Below, piece by piece: positions 1 through 9,219 of a stretch of 62,067 nucleotides of DNA (its first letter is position 1; each line of letters opens with the position of its first letter). The position numbers were made by a program, and so were the translations under genes. Below the pieces are notes generated by a model. That model saw nothing but the letters and a program-made list of their open reading frames with translations, did no database searches and was not told the DNA's origin. The stretch spans positions 1 to 62,067 of the forward strand of contig NZ_JAUSUZ010000002.1 of the NCBI RefSeq assembly GCF_030813715.1, written 5' to 3'. Source of the stretch: Catenuloplanes indicus. Its GTDB lineage: Bacteria > Actinomycetota > Actinomycetes > Mycobacteriales > Micromonosporaceae.

Positions 1-105
1 CTGCACGTGGCCGCAACCGGCCGTGTCGACCCGTACGCCGCGCAGCTGCTCGCACTCCCGTACGCAGATCGTGACGGATACCGGGACGAGTGGCGGCCCG
101 CGTGA
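1..105 (+). CDS. C-terminal end of an unknown protein (5' truncated)
   Basis: The frame opening at the first base runs for 34 codons and stops at the TGA at 103-105. The tail contains PYAAQLLALPYADRDGYR and ends EWRPA. I do not recognise the family. The stop overlaps a GTG start by 4 bp, the coupling used throughout this element, so the gene probably belongs to the same transcript as the packaging genes. Too little remains for a functional call. Confidence 0.45.
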   Translation: MHVAATGRVDPYAAQLLALPYADRDGYRDEWRPA

Positions 106-326
106 CCGCACAGTGGCTCGTTACCCTCGACCTGGCCGCGACGTACCTGGCCCAGTCGTTCGGGCAGGACGTCACCGAGGAGCGCATCCGCCAGTGGATC
201 AGCCGCAGCAAGACGCCCGCGAACCCGGAGGGCGTCCCACGGCGAGGCTCCGAAGGCCGGCGCGCGCTCTACGACCTCCGAGACCTCATCACGCTCGCGG
301 AGACACGACTTACCGGTACGGGATAA
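102..326 (+). CDS. small HTH protein, possible terminase small subunit
   Basis: A 74-residue protein with a MerR/excisionase-like winged-helix pattern: LAATYLAQSFG, then EERIRQWISRSK, then a basic loop and RALYDLRDLITLAE. Such short DNA-binding proteins directly before TerL are often the packaging-site recognition subunit (Nu1/TerS type). That role is inferred from position only; an excisionase-like regulator is the alternative. I chose GTG 102 because it overlaps the previous stop as GTGA; an in-frame GTG at 90 would add four residues. Confidence 0.5.
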   Translation: MTAQWLVTLDLAATYLAQSFGQDVTEERIRQWISRSKTPANPEGVPRRGSEGRRALYDLRDLITLAETRLTGTG

Positions 327-442
327 CACAGCTTGACACCAGCCAGGACCAGGTGTCACAGTTCATTTCGATGTTGGCGGTTCATGCCCAAAGCGGCGTG
401 GCCGCCATTTCTCGTATCTGACCCAGCACGGCGAGGTGAGCC

Positions 443-1993
443 GTGACCGCCGGGCTCCTCGACATGCGCGCCGCCTGGGCCGAAGCCCGCCAGCGCATGG
501 TGCCCCGGCAGCGGCGGTGGGCGTCACCGCTCGACATGGCCGTCAGTCTCGACCCGGCCCGCATCAGCGACACCGGCGAACGCGTCGGCACGGTCCGGAC
601 GCCGGCACTGAACGTCGTCAACGACGCCCTGGTCCGGCTCGCAAACAAGCCCGGCCAAGGGCGGCTCGCAGTATTCCTCTCGCCGCAGGAGGGTAAGTCC
701 ACGACCTGCTCGTACTGGAACCCGCTGTGGTTGCTCGTCAACAACCCTGACCTGCGCATCATCGCCGTCTCGTACAACGCGGAAAAGTCCCGCGAGTGGG
801 GCGCCGAGGTCAAGAACGCCATCGAGAACTTCAGCGGCGATGACGGCATGGAAGACCTCGGGCTGCGGCTGCGCACCGACACGCGCGCCGCCGGCCGGTG
901 GAAGGTCGAGGGGCACCGCGGCGGGCTCTACTGTGCGGGGATCGAGTCCGGCATTACGGGCCGGCCGGGCGACTACATCATTGTCGACGACCCCACGAAA
1001 AATCTTCAGGAAGCGCAGTCGGCAACGAAACGCGGCAAGGTCACCTCGACCTACCGAGGCGCGATCATCCCCCGCATGGGCCCCACCACCAAACTGGTGT
1101 GGATCCAAACCCTCTGGCATGAGTCCGAGACCATCCAGGAGATCCTCGCCAACGAAGGCGACTCGTGGGAGATCGTCCGCATCCCCGCGCTCTGCGACTC
1201 CGAGGACGACCCGCTCGGCCGGGCCATCGGCGAACCCATGGAGTCCGCCCGCGGCAAGCGCGACTGGGCCAAGGTTCGTCGCGACGTAGGCGAGTACGTC
1301 TTCTCCGCGCTCTACCAGCAGCGGCCGTCGCCAGCCGAGGGCGGTCTGTTCAAGCGCATCCACTGGCGCTGGTTCACTCTCTACGGCGACCGCGTGCACC
1401 TTGGCGGCCGCGAATTCGATCTTCGGGATTCGTGGATTTTCATCACCGCCGATCTTGCCGCGTCGACCAAGACCAGCGCCGACTACACCGTCTTCGCCGC
1501 CTGGGCCCGCACCATCTCCGGCGACCTCATCCTCCTCGACCTCCTCCGGGCGAAGATCGGCGAACACGACCACTTCGCCCACGTCCACGCCATGTGCCAG
1601 CGGTGGAACGTCGACACCGTCTTCGTCGAGGCCAGCCAGTTCGGCACCACGCTCGTCCGCGAAGCCACCCAGCAGCAGATCCCGATCACCCCGCTCAAAG
1701 CAGAGCAGGACAAGTTCTCGCGGGCACTGCCAGCGAGCGCCTGGTCCAGTGGCGGACGCATCTGGCTCCGATCGGGAGCGGCATGGGCCGACGCCTTTGT
1801 AACTGAGACCGCGGCGTTCCCCAACGGGAAGAACGACGACCAGGTGGACTGCCTCGCCTACGCCGTCCGCGTCGCCGTCACCCAGGCCGCACCGATGCCG
1901 TCGAGCCGAACCATGCACCGCACGCCCGAACGCGTCGAGTTCCCCGAGCTCGGCGGTGGCGCACCGCTCGACCTGGCGACCGTACCGCTGTAG
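443..1993 (+). CDS. terL: terminase large subunit
   Basis: A 516-residue packaging ATPase/nuclease. The N-terminal motor has a Walker A-like SPQEGKS at residues 80-86 and a Walker B strand YIIVDDP at 178-184. The C-terminal RNase H-like nuclease shows acidic residues in ITADLA (D337), FVEAS (E396) and NDDQVD (about 465-469). Length and motif order match the Terminase_6 family of siphoviruses. It powers DNA packaging at the portal and cuts the concatemer. GTG 443 is preceded by GAGGTGAG five bases upstream. It heads the head-assembly gene run. Confidence 0.93.
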   Translation: MTAGLLDMRAAWAEARQRMVPRQRRWASPLDMAVSLDPARISDTGERVGTVRTPALNVVNDALVRLANKPGQGRLAVFLSPQEGKSTTCSYWNPLWLLVNNPDLRIIAVSYNAEKSREWGAEVKNAIENFSGDDGMEDLGLRLRTDTRAAGRWKVEGHRGGLYCAGIESGITGRPGDYIIVDDPTKNLQEAQSATKRGKVTSTYRGAIIPRMGPTTKLVWIQTLWHESETIQEILANEGDSWEIVRIPALCDSEDDPLGRAIGEPMESARGKRDWAKVRRDVGEYVFSALYQQRPSPAEGGLFKRIHWRWFTLYGDRVHLGGREFDLRDSWIFITADLAASTKTSADYTVFAAWARTISGDLILLDLLRAKIGEHDHFAHVHAMCQRWNVDTVFVEASQFGTTLVREATQQQIPITPLKAEQDKFSRALPASAWSSGGRIWLRSGAAWADAFVTETAAFPNGKNDDQVDCLAYAVRVAVTQAAPMPSSRTMHRTPERVEFPELGGGAPLDLATVPL

Positions 1994-2001
1994 GAGGCCC
2001 C

Positions 2002-2424
2002 GTGCGCGCCTGGCTCCGCGACCTGCTCGGCACCGCCGAGATCCTCTCCGCTATCCAGCAGCACCGCCAACGACAGGAGATCACCATGGCATCGGTCATC
2101 GACGCACTCAGGGCGCTCGCCGAGCAGACCAACGACGTGTCCGCCGCGCAGGCCACCTCGTTCACCAACCTGCAGAACGCGGTCGCCCGCCTGGAGCAGG
2201 CCGTCCGCGACGGCGAGGTCAGCCCGGAGATCCAGGCCGCCGTCGACGAGCTGTCCGCGAGCCTGACCCGTCTCGGCGACGACGCCCGCCGCGCCGACGA
2301 CGGCTTCGAGCCGCAGCCCGAGACGCCGGCCGACCCGGAGCAGCCGGCCGAGCCGCTCCCGGCCGACGGCGAGACCCCGGCCGACGTGACCGAGCCGACC
2401 GTTCCGCAGCGCACCCAGCGCTGA
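2002..2424 (+). CDS. small coiled-coil head-region protein
   Basis: A 140-residue acidic protein. Residues 30-95 have heptad-like helices (ALAEQTN, LQNAVARLEQAV, VDELSASLTRL), followed by a Pro/Glu-rich tail with PADPEQPAEPLPADG. I do not recognise a family; position between TerL and portal suggests a head accessory protein. Two starts look usable: GTG 2002 behind TAGGAGG, and an internal ATG at 2086 behind AGGAGA, which would give a 112-residue form lacking the basic N-terminus. Both may be made. Confidence 0.6.
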   Translation: MRAWLRDLLGTAEILSAIQQHRQRQEITMASVIDALRALAEQTNDVSAAQATSFTNLQNAVARLEQAVRDGEVSPEIQAAVDELSASLTRLGDDARRADDGFEPQPETPADPEQPAEPLPADGETPADVTEPTVPQRTQR

Positions 2425-2500
2425 CCCGCGAGCCGGGCGCGACTCGACGCAGCCACGGGCTCGGGCCGCGCCCGCAACACCTGACCGATGAGGGGGACGG

Positions 2501-4654
2501 ATGAGCGCCCCCACCCGGCTCCGCGGGCACGTCTCCGACGCGCTCAGCGGGTACGCCGACATCCTCGACGACATCACGACCGAGTACATCCCTGACCTGA
2601 CCTGGCCGCTCAGCGTCCAGACGTACGCGCAGATGCGCCACGAGAGCCGTCTGTCGTCCGTCCTCGACGGCTGGACGCTTCAGCTCCGGCGCGCGCAGTG
2701 GCAGGTCGACGGCCGCGGCTGCCGACCCGAAGTCGTCAAGCTCGTCGCGGACGGTCTGGGCCTACTCGTCGCCGGACAAGACCCCGCCGGCGCCGCTCGG
2801 CTGCAGGGTGTGTCGTGGAACGACTATCTGCGGACCTCGCTGCGAACCTCGGCGGCGTTCGGTCACGTCGGGCACGAGCTTCAGGCGGAGGTAGTCGACG
2901 GGACCGCCCACCTGGTCGCTCTCGCAGATCGGATGCCTTGGACCATCTCCCGGATCCACGTCGATCCGAAGCGCGGGACGCTGCTCGGCGTCACCCAGGA
3001 CGGCGTTCACCGCGATGACCGGCCGCAGATCCCCGCCTCCCAGCTCGCCTGGCATGCGCGCGAGCGGGAGGGCATCGCCTGGCAAGGCCGTTCGCTGCTG
3101 CGGGCGAGCTACCCGGCGTGGCTGCTCAAGCGCGAGATGCTGCGCACGAACTCGATCGCTCACCGCCGCTGGGCCGCTGGCATCCCGGTCGCGCAGGCCC
3201 GGCCCGGCTCGAACCCGAGCCCCGGTCAGATGGCCGAGGCGCAGCGTATGGCGTCCGCCGCGCGTGCCGGTGACGTGGCCGGCGTGGCGATGCCGCAGGA
3301 CTTTGAGCTGGTCATTCAGGGGATCGCTGGTCAACTGCCTGACACGCTCGGCTTCATCCGGTTTCTGAACCAGGAGATTGCCGGCGCGGCCCTGATGCCG
3401 CATCTCGACCTAGGCACCAGCCAGTCCGGGTCGCGCGCGCTCGGAGAGTCGTTTATCGATAGCTGGACGCTCGCGCTGGAGGCTTGGGCGACGGAAACCG
3501 CGGACGTGGCGACTCGCCAGATCGCGGCTCGGATCGTCGAGTGGAATTTCGGGTCAGACGAGCCGGTGCCTTCCGTCGTGGTGTCCGGGATCGGCTCCCG
3601 CCGCGAGGTCACCTCCGAGTCCCTTAACTCGCTGCTGTCGTCCGGCGCACTCTCGGCCGACCCGGCGCTCGAGGCGTGGATCCGCCGCGAATGGCGGCTC
3701 CCTGAGCGGGACCCGGACGCGCCGAAGCCGCTGAACGCGACCGGCGTGGACCTGGCCAAGCCAGACTCGACGGCAGACGGCGAGCAGGGTGACGACTGGG
3801 GGCTGCTCGACGACGAGGCCGCCGTGCCGGTTAAGGCTGCACAGCGGTCCCGCCGCCGCAGCAACCCCGACCAGATGAGCCTGTTCGGTGACGGCCACCC
3901 GGTGCAGGCCGCGGCCCGTCCGGAGACGCCTGAGCAGATCCAGGCCCAGTGGGAGGCGGCACGCGCTGAGCTGCTGGCCGCCTGGCCGAAGACCGCGGCA
4001 CCGCTCGTGACGGAACTTGCCGCGCAGGCCGAGACGGCGGTCGCCGACGGTGACCTGCCCCGACTCGGGCAGCTCGCCGCGTCCGCCGGTGTCATCGCAG
4101 CTCAGGCCGCGATGCTCGGCAAGGGCGGCACGAAGCTCGCCCGGCAGGCCGCGGCCGGTGTGGTGGCTGAGGCCGCCGCGCATGACGTGATCGTGAGAGC
4201 TGGCGACGCGGGTGCGGCGAAGGTAAACGCGACAGCTGAGGCGGTCGCGCACATCATCGCCGCCGGGTATGCGTCCGGTGCTGGCCGGATCGCGCTGCAG
4301 CACGCGGGCGCCGACCCGGAGTCGGTCCGGGATGCCGTCGAGCGGCACCTGGATGCGCTGTCGACGGCGCAGCGCGGCATGGTCGCCGACCAGCTCGGTG
4401 CCCTGCTGTCCGCAGCCCAGCATGCTGGCCGCCTGTCGGTGCTCGAGCGAGCCCCGAAGGGGACGACGTTCCGGGCGTCGGAGTGGGCGGACGAGAAGCG
4501 CTGCGACGCCTGCGACGCCGTCCACGGCAAGACGTATCGGACGCTACGGGCCGCACTCATCGACTACCCGGCGAGCGGCTACCGCAACTGCGAGGGCGGG
4601 CCCGGACGCTGCCGCGGGCACATCGCCGCGGACTGGACCGCCAAGGCGCGTTGA
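2501..4654 (+). CDS. portal protein fused to a MuF-like head morphogenesis domain
   Basis: A 717-residue protein. Roughly residues 1-400 look like a DUF935/Mu gp29-type portal (WPLSVQTYAQMRHESRLSSVLDG cut short here by length: note the blocks YAQMRHESRLSS, SWNDYLRTSL, RALGESFIDSW). After a charged linker near residue 430 comes an alanine-rich helical region. The last 60 residues carry CDACDAVHGKTYRT and YRNCEGGPGRCRG, the Cys/His-rich end typical of MuF domains. Family knowledge: the portal is the dodecameric DNA gate and MuF assists prohead assembly; usually they are separate genes. ATG 2501 follows GAGGGGGACGG. Confidence 0.85.
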   Translation: MSAPTRLRGHVSDALSGYADILDDITTEYIPDLTWPLSVQTYAQMRHESRLSSVLDGWTLQLRRAQWQVDGRGCRPEVVKLVADGLGLLVAGQDPAGAARLQGVSWNDYLRTSLRTSAAFGHVGHELQAEVVDGTAHLVALADRMPWTISRIHVDPKRGTLLGVTQDGVHRDDRPQIPASQLAWHAREREGIAWQGRSLLRASYPAWLLKREMLRTNSIAHRRWAAGIPVAQARPGSNPSPGQMAEAQRMASAARAGDVAGVAMPQDFELVIQGIAGQLPDTLGFIRFLNQEIAGAALMPHLDLGTSQSGSRALGESFIDSWTLALEAWATETADVATRQIAARIVEWNFGSDEPVPSVVVSGIGSRREVTSESLNSLLSSGALSADPALEAWIRREWRLPERDPDAPKPLNATGVDLAKPDSTADGEQGDDWGLLDDEAAVPVKAAQRSRRRSNPDQMSLFGDGHPVQAAARPETPEQIQAQWEAARAELLAAWPKTAAPLVTELAAQAETAVADGDLPRLGQLAASAGVIAAQAAMLGKGGTKLARQAAAGVVAEAAAHDVIVRAGDAGAAKVNATAEAVAHIIAAGYASGAGRIALQHAGADPESVRDAVERHLDALSTAQRGMVADQLGALLSAAQHAGRLSVLERAPKGTTFRASEWADEKRCDACDAVHGKTYRTLRAALIDYPASGYRNCEGGPGRCRGHIAADWTAKAR

Positions 4655-4706
4655 GCACTCACACGCCTGATCTGCGCACCATCTGACCTGACGATCGGGG
4701 TGATCC

Positions 4707-7700
4707 ATGACCGCCCCGACTGTCGACCTCGCGCGCCGTGAGGGCGTCGAACTCGTCCGGACCGGCCGGTGGGAAACCATGACCGGCTCGTGGACGCCGA
4801 CCGCCGAGGACATCGCCGCGGCCGTTGACGCCCAGTCGTGCCCGGCGATCCGCAAGCCGGTCGTGAAACTGGGCCACACCGATGCCCGGTTCGCGGTCGG
4901 GGACGGCGAACCGGCGCTCGGCTGGTTCGAGAACCTCCGTGCGACCGACGGCGGCAGCACGCTCGTCGGCGACCAGGTGACGCTGCCGTGGCTGCACTCC
5001 GTCCAGGCCGCCGCGTACCCGTCGAGGTCGATCGAGGGCAACTACAACCACCGTTGCGGAGCCGGCCACGTCCACAAGTTCGTGCTGACCGCGGTCGCAC
5101 TGCTCGGGGTGACGCCGCCGGCAGTGAAGACGATCCGGAACCTGAATGACCTGCCCGGGATGCTCGGCGTGGCCGCGTCCGATCCGGACGTGCCGGAGGG
5201 CGCCGAGCGCGTGCAGGTGACCATCATGGCCCGCCGGCGTGCCGAGGACTTCGACGAGGGCAGCACCAAGCGCGACGCTGGCGGCCGGTTCTCCCGCGTC
5301 GACACGAACGACGGACCGGAAGGTCGCGGGGCCTCATCCGGGGGCAGTCGGACTGCTGGCGGGTCCGGCAGCAGCGGCTCGTCCAGCGGCAGCGCGGGCG
5401 GAAGCTCGCCGAAGCCCGCCGCACCGCTGAAGGACTCACTGAAGATCGGCGACCGGATCCAGCTCCGCGACGGCGAGACCCTCGCCGGTGGTGCGCAGGT
5501 TGACGGCACTGAAGGTGTCGTGAAGGTCGCCGTGGTCGACAGTCCGACCGGCCGGCGCCTCCACATCGGCCTCAACCCGCCCGAGGTCGACGACGGCGAC
5601 GATGACCTCGACAGCGATGCGGCTGAGAGTGACGACGACAGCGACGACGACGAGGTCTCCGAGCCCTGGTCCGGGAATCAGGACGAGTGGACCACCGTGC
5701 TCGACGAGACGGGAATCGGCGCGCTCCACGCGGCGCTGCCGCAGATGCTCGACATGGGCCGTCAGGGCGCCGAGCACCAGAAGTCGTTGGAGAAGCGCGG
5801 CTCTGACCTGGAGAAACGCGAACGGGCCTTGATCAACTCCCAGTATCCGGGTCTGAACGCGGCAGGTAAGAAAGAGCTCCAGAAGATCGACGTTCGGTCT
5901 GCTGACGTGTCGTCGCGCCTGAACCAGGAGCAGGAGCGTGCCCAGCGCCGCATCGAAGAGCTGCGGCCCGAGGACCGTCAGCGGGTCGCGCGGGCAGAAC
6001 CCGGCGAGGCACGAGGGGCATACCGCGAGGCGTACCTGGCCGCACATCCGGGTGAGGAGAAGACCGCCACCACCTACTCGTTCCTGTACGCGCAAGGCCT
6101 GGAAAAGCAGGGGGCGCTGTCGGCGGAACGGCAGGCGCTCGAAGCCCGCCGCAGCGAACTGACGGGTGACCCGCAGCCGCTCACCCCCGAGGCGCAGGCC
6201 GAGCTCGCCGAAGTCCGGGATGCGATCCGCCGCAACGACGGCGAGATCGGCGACTTCCTCGACGAGAGCTACCTGACCGACGGGGTCGTGTCCGGTGAGT
6301 GGGGTGACCTGGTCTACCAGGCGGTCATGACGGACAGCGGGCCGCGGTATTCGCTGTCACTGCGTCCGCCCGGTGCGCCTGCCGACTGGGAGCCGGACGA
6401 CGGAAGCGCCGCCGTCGACTTCAACAACACCGCCTTGAAGAAGCTCGGGGCACTGCTGGACAAGGTGGTCGGCTCGTCGAGTGTGCAGGCCGCCGCCGAG
6501 GTCCACACCGGCGCGATGGTCGCGCTCATCCCGACGCCTGAGGACGCGGCGCGGCTCGCGGTCGGCGGCGGCGAACCGGCCGAGCAACTGCATGTCACGC
6601 TGGCGTATCTCGGTGAGGCCGCGGACCTGGGGGTGGCCGGCCAGCAGGACGTCATCGACGCGGTGTCAGCGGCGGCGAACGGCCTGCCGGTCATCGAGGC
6701 CGAGGCGTTCGCTCCCGCCCTGTTCAACCCGGGCGACGCCAGCGACCGTGATCCGTGCGCGGTGTTGCTGCTGTCGGGGGAGTGGCTGGACATCGTCCAC
6801 TCGCTCGTCGCCGGCGCGCTCTACGACGCGCCGATGCCGGACCAGCACCGGCCGTGGATCCCGCACCTGACCGCCCGGTACGCCGACGGCGTGGACGCGC
6901 TCGCCGCGCTGGCCGAGCGCGTCGGCCCGGTCCGGTTCGACCGGCTCCGGATCGCGTTCGCCGGCCAGACGCTCGACATTCCGCTCATCGGTAGCGCCGG
7001 CCCGGACGAGCCGCTCGACGAGGCCGAGGCGGTCGCCGCCGCGGCCGGGAGTGGGAAATCGCTGAAGTCGTGGTGGCTGCACGGGCCCGGGCTGAAGAAG
7101 TGGAAGTCCTGGACGGATCTCTACAAGCACCTACGGACCAAGGTCGATCCGGCGTTCGCGAAGCGGATCGCGTCGGAGTGGTTCCACGAGCGCTACGGCT
7201 ACTGGCCTGGCGACAAACGCAACCGCAAGGTCGCCGCAGCGGCCGAGCCCACGATTCTGCCGGCCGCCGAGCCGGACCCATCCACACCCGAGGAGGACAT
7301 GGTGTCCACCCTGCACGCAGACCTGCGCGCGCGGCTCGGCCTGGCCGACGACGCCGACGAGCAGGCGATGCTCACGGCGCTCGACGCGCTCAAGTCGAAG
7401 GCCGACTCGCCGCAGCCGACGCCTGAGATGGTCGCCGCGTCGGCCGCCGCAACCGACAAGGCGGAGAAGGCTGAGGCCGCGAACCAGGTCATGAAGGAGG
7501 AGCTCGCGAAGGTCCGCGACGAGCTCAACACCATCAAGGCCTCCGCGGCGCAGACCGTCAAGGCCAGCTTCTTCGACGGGCTGCTCGCAACCGGCCGGCT
7601 CAAGCCCGCCGACCGGGCCACATGGGAGGACCGCTACGACCGCGACTCGGAGATGGTCACCGACATCCTCGGCGGTCGTGGTGAGGGCTCCGAGGTGCCG

Positions 7701-7811
7701 GTCATGGCATCCGGCCACACCGGTCCGGCCGAGCCGGACGCAGACACCCTCGACAGCGAGTACGAGCAGCTCGTGTCCGCTGTCGACGCACCGACCCGGA
7801 AGGCGGCCTGA
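4707..7811 (+). CDS. prohead protease-scaffold polyprotein with embedded 2H phosphoesterase
   Basis: A 1034-residue multidomain protein. Residues 1-165 resemble the Mu gpI prohead protease (VVKLGHTDARF, YPSRSIEGNY, VALLGVTPPAV). A Ser/Gly linker, an acidic Asp/Ser tract near residue 300 and a coiled-coil region follow. Residues about 604-760 are a 2H phosphoesterase (LigT-like) domain with both catalytic HxT motifs: HVTLAYLG (H629, T631) and PHLTARY (H720, T722). Next is a small Trp-rich module (WLHGPGLKKW, ASEWFHERYGYWPG), then a coiled-coil scaffold-like C-terminus. The protease should process the shell and remove scaffold. The phosphoesterase substrate is unknown; 2'-5' or cyclic oligonucleotides are possible. 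Confidence 0.82.
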   Translation: MTAPTVDLARREGVELVRTGRWETMTGSWTPTAEDIAAAVDAQSCPAIRKPVVKLGHTDARFAVGDGEPALGWFENLRATDGGSTLVGDQVTLPWLHSVQAAAYPSRSIEGNYNHRCGAGHVHKFVLTAVALLGVTPPAVKTIRNLNDLPGMLGVAASDPDVPEGAERVQVTIMARRRAEDFDEGSTKRDAGGRFSRVDTNDGPEGRGASSGGSRTAGGSGSSGSSSGSAGGSSPKPAAPLKDSLKIGDRIQLRDGETLAGGAQVDGTEGVVKVAVVDSPTGRRLHIGLNPPEVDDGDDDLDSDAAESDDDSDDDEVSEPWSGNQDEWTTVLDETGIGALHAALPQMLDMGRQGAEHQKSLEKRGSDLEKRERALINSQYPGLNAAGKKELQKIDVRSADVSSRLNQEQERAQRRIEELRPEDRQRVARAEPGEARGAYREAYLAAHPGEEKTATTYSFLYAQGLEKQGALSAERQALEARRSELTGDPQPLTPEAQAELAEVRDAIRRNDGEIGDFLDESYLTDGVVSGEWGDLVYQAVMTDSGPRYSLSLRPPGAPADWEPDDGSAAVDFNNTALKKLGALLDKVVGSSSVQAAAEVHTGAMVALIPTPEDAARLAVGGGEPAEQLHVTLAYLGEAADLGVAGQQDVIDAVSAAANGLPVIEAEAFAPALFNPGDASDRDPCAVLLLSGEWLDIVHSLVAGALYDAPMPDQHRPWIPHLTARYADGVDALAALAERVGPVRFDRLRIAFAGQTLDIPLIGSAGPDEPLDEAEAVAAAAGSGKSLKSWWLHGPGLKKWKSWTDLYKHLRTKVDPAFAKRIASEWFHERYGYWPGDKRNRKVAAAAEPTILPAAEPDPSTPEEDMVSTLHADLRARLGLADDADEQAMLTALDALKSKADSPQPTPEMVAASAAATDKAEKAEAANQVMKEELAKVRDELNTIKASAAQTVKASFFDGLLATGRLKPADRATWEDRYDRDSEMVTDILGGRGEGSEVPVMASGHTGPAEPDADTLDSEYEQLVSAVDAPTRKAA

Positions 7812-7813
7812 GC

Positions 7814-8185
7814 ATGGGCGCGTACGAGCCGAAGTTCCTCTACCGCGACGTCATCACCGCAACCGCGTCGTCGACGATCACCGTCACGAACGGCGTCGGT
7901 GTGGTCCTCGCCGTGTCCGGCAGTGGCACCGTCGCGCCGGCCGGCGCGGACTCGAACGCCGTCGTCGGCACCGCCGCTCACGACGTCGTGAGCGGCGAGC
8001 GATTCGCCTACCACCCGCGCGGCAAGGTCCACATCTCGACCGCGGCCGGCGCCATCACCGCGGGCGACCGCATCAACGCCGCCGCTGCCGGCGCGGTGAA
8101 GACCGCCACGGCCGGCGTCGGGAACTTCGGCATCGCTCTCACCACGGCCGCCGACACGGCGCTCGTGGAGTGGATGGAGATCTGA
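7814..8185 (+). CDS. capsid decoration protein
   Basis: A 123-residue protein two bases after the protease stop. It has the all-beta, Ala/Thr/Gly-rich pattern of DUF2190-type head decoration proteins, including VVGTAAHDVVSGERFAYHPR and the end LVEWMEI. It would sit on the capsid surface and stabilise the expanded shell. The order protease-scaffold, decoration, major capsid protein is standard for siphoviruses, which supports the call. Confidence 0.75.
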   Translation: MGAYEPKFLYRDVITATASSTITVTNGVGVVLAVSGSGTVAPAGADSNAVVGTAAHDVVSGERFAYHPRGKVHISTAAGAITAGDRINAAAAGAVKTATAGVGNFGIALTTAADTALVEWMEI

Positions 8186-8216
8186 CCTCCCGCCCGCACT
8201 GACCTCTCGTCTTCCA

Positions 8217-8243
8217 AGCCCGGCACGTCATTCGTGCCGGGCT
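8217..8243 (+). terminator. hairpin terminator/attenuator before the capsid gene
   Basis: An 11-bp perfect stem AGCCCGGCACG/CGTGCCGGGCT around loop TCATT, followed by a weak TTCGTG tail. It lies between the decoration and major capsid genes and could attenuate read-through or stabilise the capsid mRNA. Confidence 0.65.
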
Positions 8244-8283
8244 TTCGTGTGCCCGGCCTCCGGGCGATCCGAAAGGAGCCCCG

Positions 8284-9219
8284 ATGCCGGGCGCTTACCC
8301 TCCGGCAGCGGCAACGCTGTCCGGCACCCTCCTGACCATCGACCGCCTGCTGCGGAACCCGACGTTCCTGGCCCGGCGCCTGCGCGGCATCCCGGATCTG
8401 CGGTTCGTCGCCGACCAGATCCTCACCCGGAAGATCAAGGCCAACGGCGGTGCCGCGATGGCCGAGACGGGCGAGCCGATCGTGAACTCCCGGCCGATCG
8501 AGTCGATCGCGCCCGGCGGCGAGTACCCGCGGGACAGCCCGGCGGACGGCACCGCGATGCTGGTCAAGGTCAGTAAGTGGGGTGAGGCGACCCCGCTGAC
8601 CGACGAGAAGATCAAGCGGTCCGTGTACGGCGGTGACGAGGTCGACCGGTCGCTGCGCAAGGCCGCGAACACGATCATCACGAAGGTAGACCGGCTCGCC
8701 ACGTCCGCGATGGGTTCGCTGGTCACCGCGACGAGTGCCGCCGCCGCGACGTGGGACAACGCGTCGGCGCTGCTGTTCCGGGACGTGGAGAAGGCCGCGG
8801 CGAAGGTCGTCGACCTCAACCAGGGTTTCCGGCCGAACACGCTGCTGATGTCGACGACGAAGTACGCGATGCTCGTCACCGACCCGGCGATCGCCGCGCT
8901 GCGCCGCCGCGAGGCGACCGACAACCCCATCTACGGCGGGGACATCGAGTACATCGGCAAGTACCGGATCATCTCGACGTCGGTCGGGAACCTGCCCCGG
9001 GACTCGGTGTGGGTGTTCGACGACAACGAGCTCGGCGGCATGGCCGACGAGACCGAGGTCGACCCGGGCTACGCGACGATGGACAACGGCCTCCAGTTCA
9101 AGGTCATCCGCGTGGACTCGCGGGACGCCTGGGACATCCAGGCCCGCCGGATCACCGCCCCGATGGTCACCGAGCCGGGCGCGGCCATCGAGATCACCGG
9201 CACGGGGAGCCTGGGCTGA
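8284..9219 (+). CDS. major capsid protein (HK97-like fold)
   Basis: A 311-residue protein with an E-loop-like segment (GEYPRDSPADG), PLTDEKIKRSVYGGDEV, the spine-helix region RSLRKAANTIITKVDRLA, an A-domain beta region (VFDDNELGGMADETEV) and a C-terminal strand (FKVIRVDSRDAWDIQARR). Size and order fit the main shell subunit. No large N-terminal delta domain is present, as expected because scaffold is supplied by the preceding polyprotein. ATG 8284 has GAAAGGAG seven bases upstream. It would be the most abundant virion protein. Confidence 0.85.
   Translation: MPGAYPPAAATLSGTLLTIDRLLRNPTFLARRLRGIPDLRFVADQILTRKIKANGGAAMAETGEPIVNSRPIESIAPGGEYPRDSPADGTAMLVKVSKWGEATPLTDEKIKRSVYGGDEVDRSLRKAANTIITKVDRLATSAMGSLVTATSAAAATWDNASALLFRDVEKAAAKVVDLNQGFRPNTLLMSTTKYAMLVTDPAIAALRRREATDNPIYGGDIEYIGKYRIISTSVGNLPRDSVWVFDDNELGGMADETEVDPGYATMDNGLQFKVIRVDSRDAWDIQARRITAPMVTEPGAAIEITGTGSLG

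Noticed and set aside
524-1918. Long open frame on the minus strand opposite the terminase gene
   Set aside because: It mirrors the codon structure of terL in GC-rich DNA, has no recognisable domains and no ribosome binding site.
4707-7811. Functional RNA ligase in the maturation polyprotein
   Set aside because: Only the two HxT motifs of the 2H superfamily are present; no nucleotidyltransferase ligase motif exists, so phosphoesterase is the safer name.
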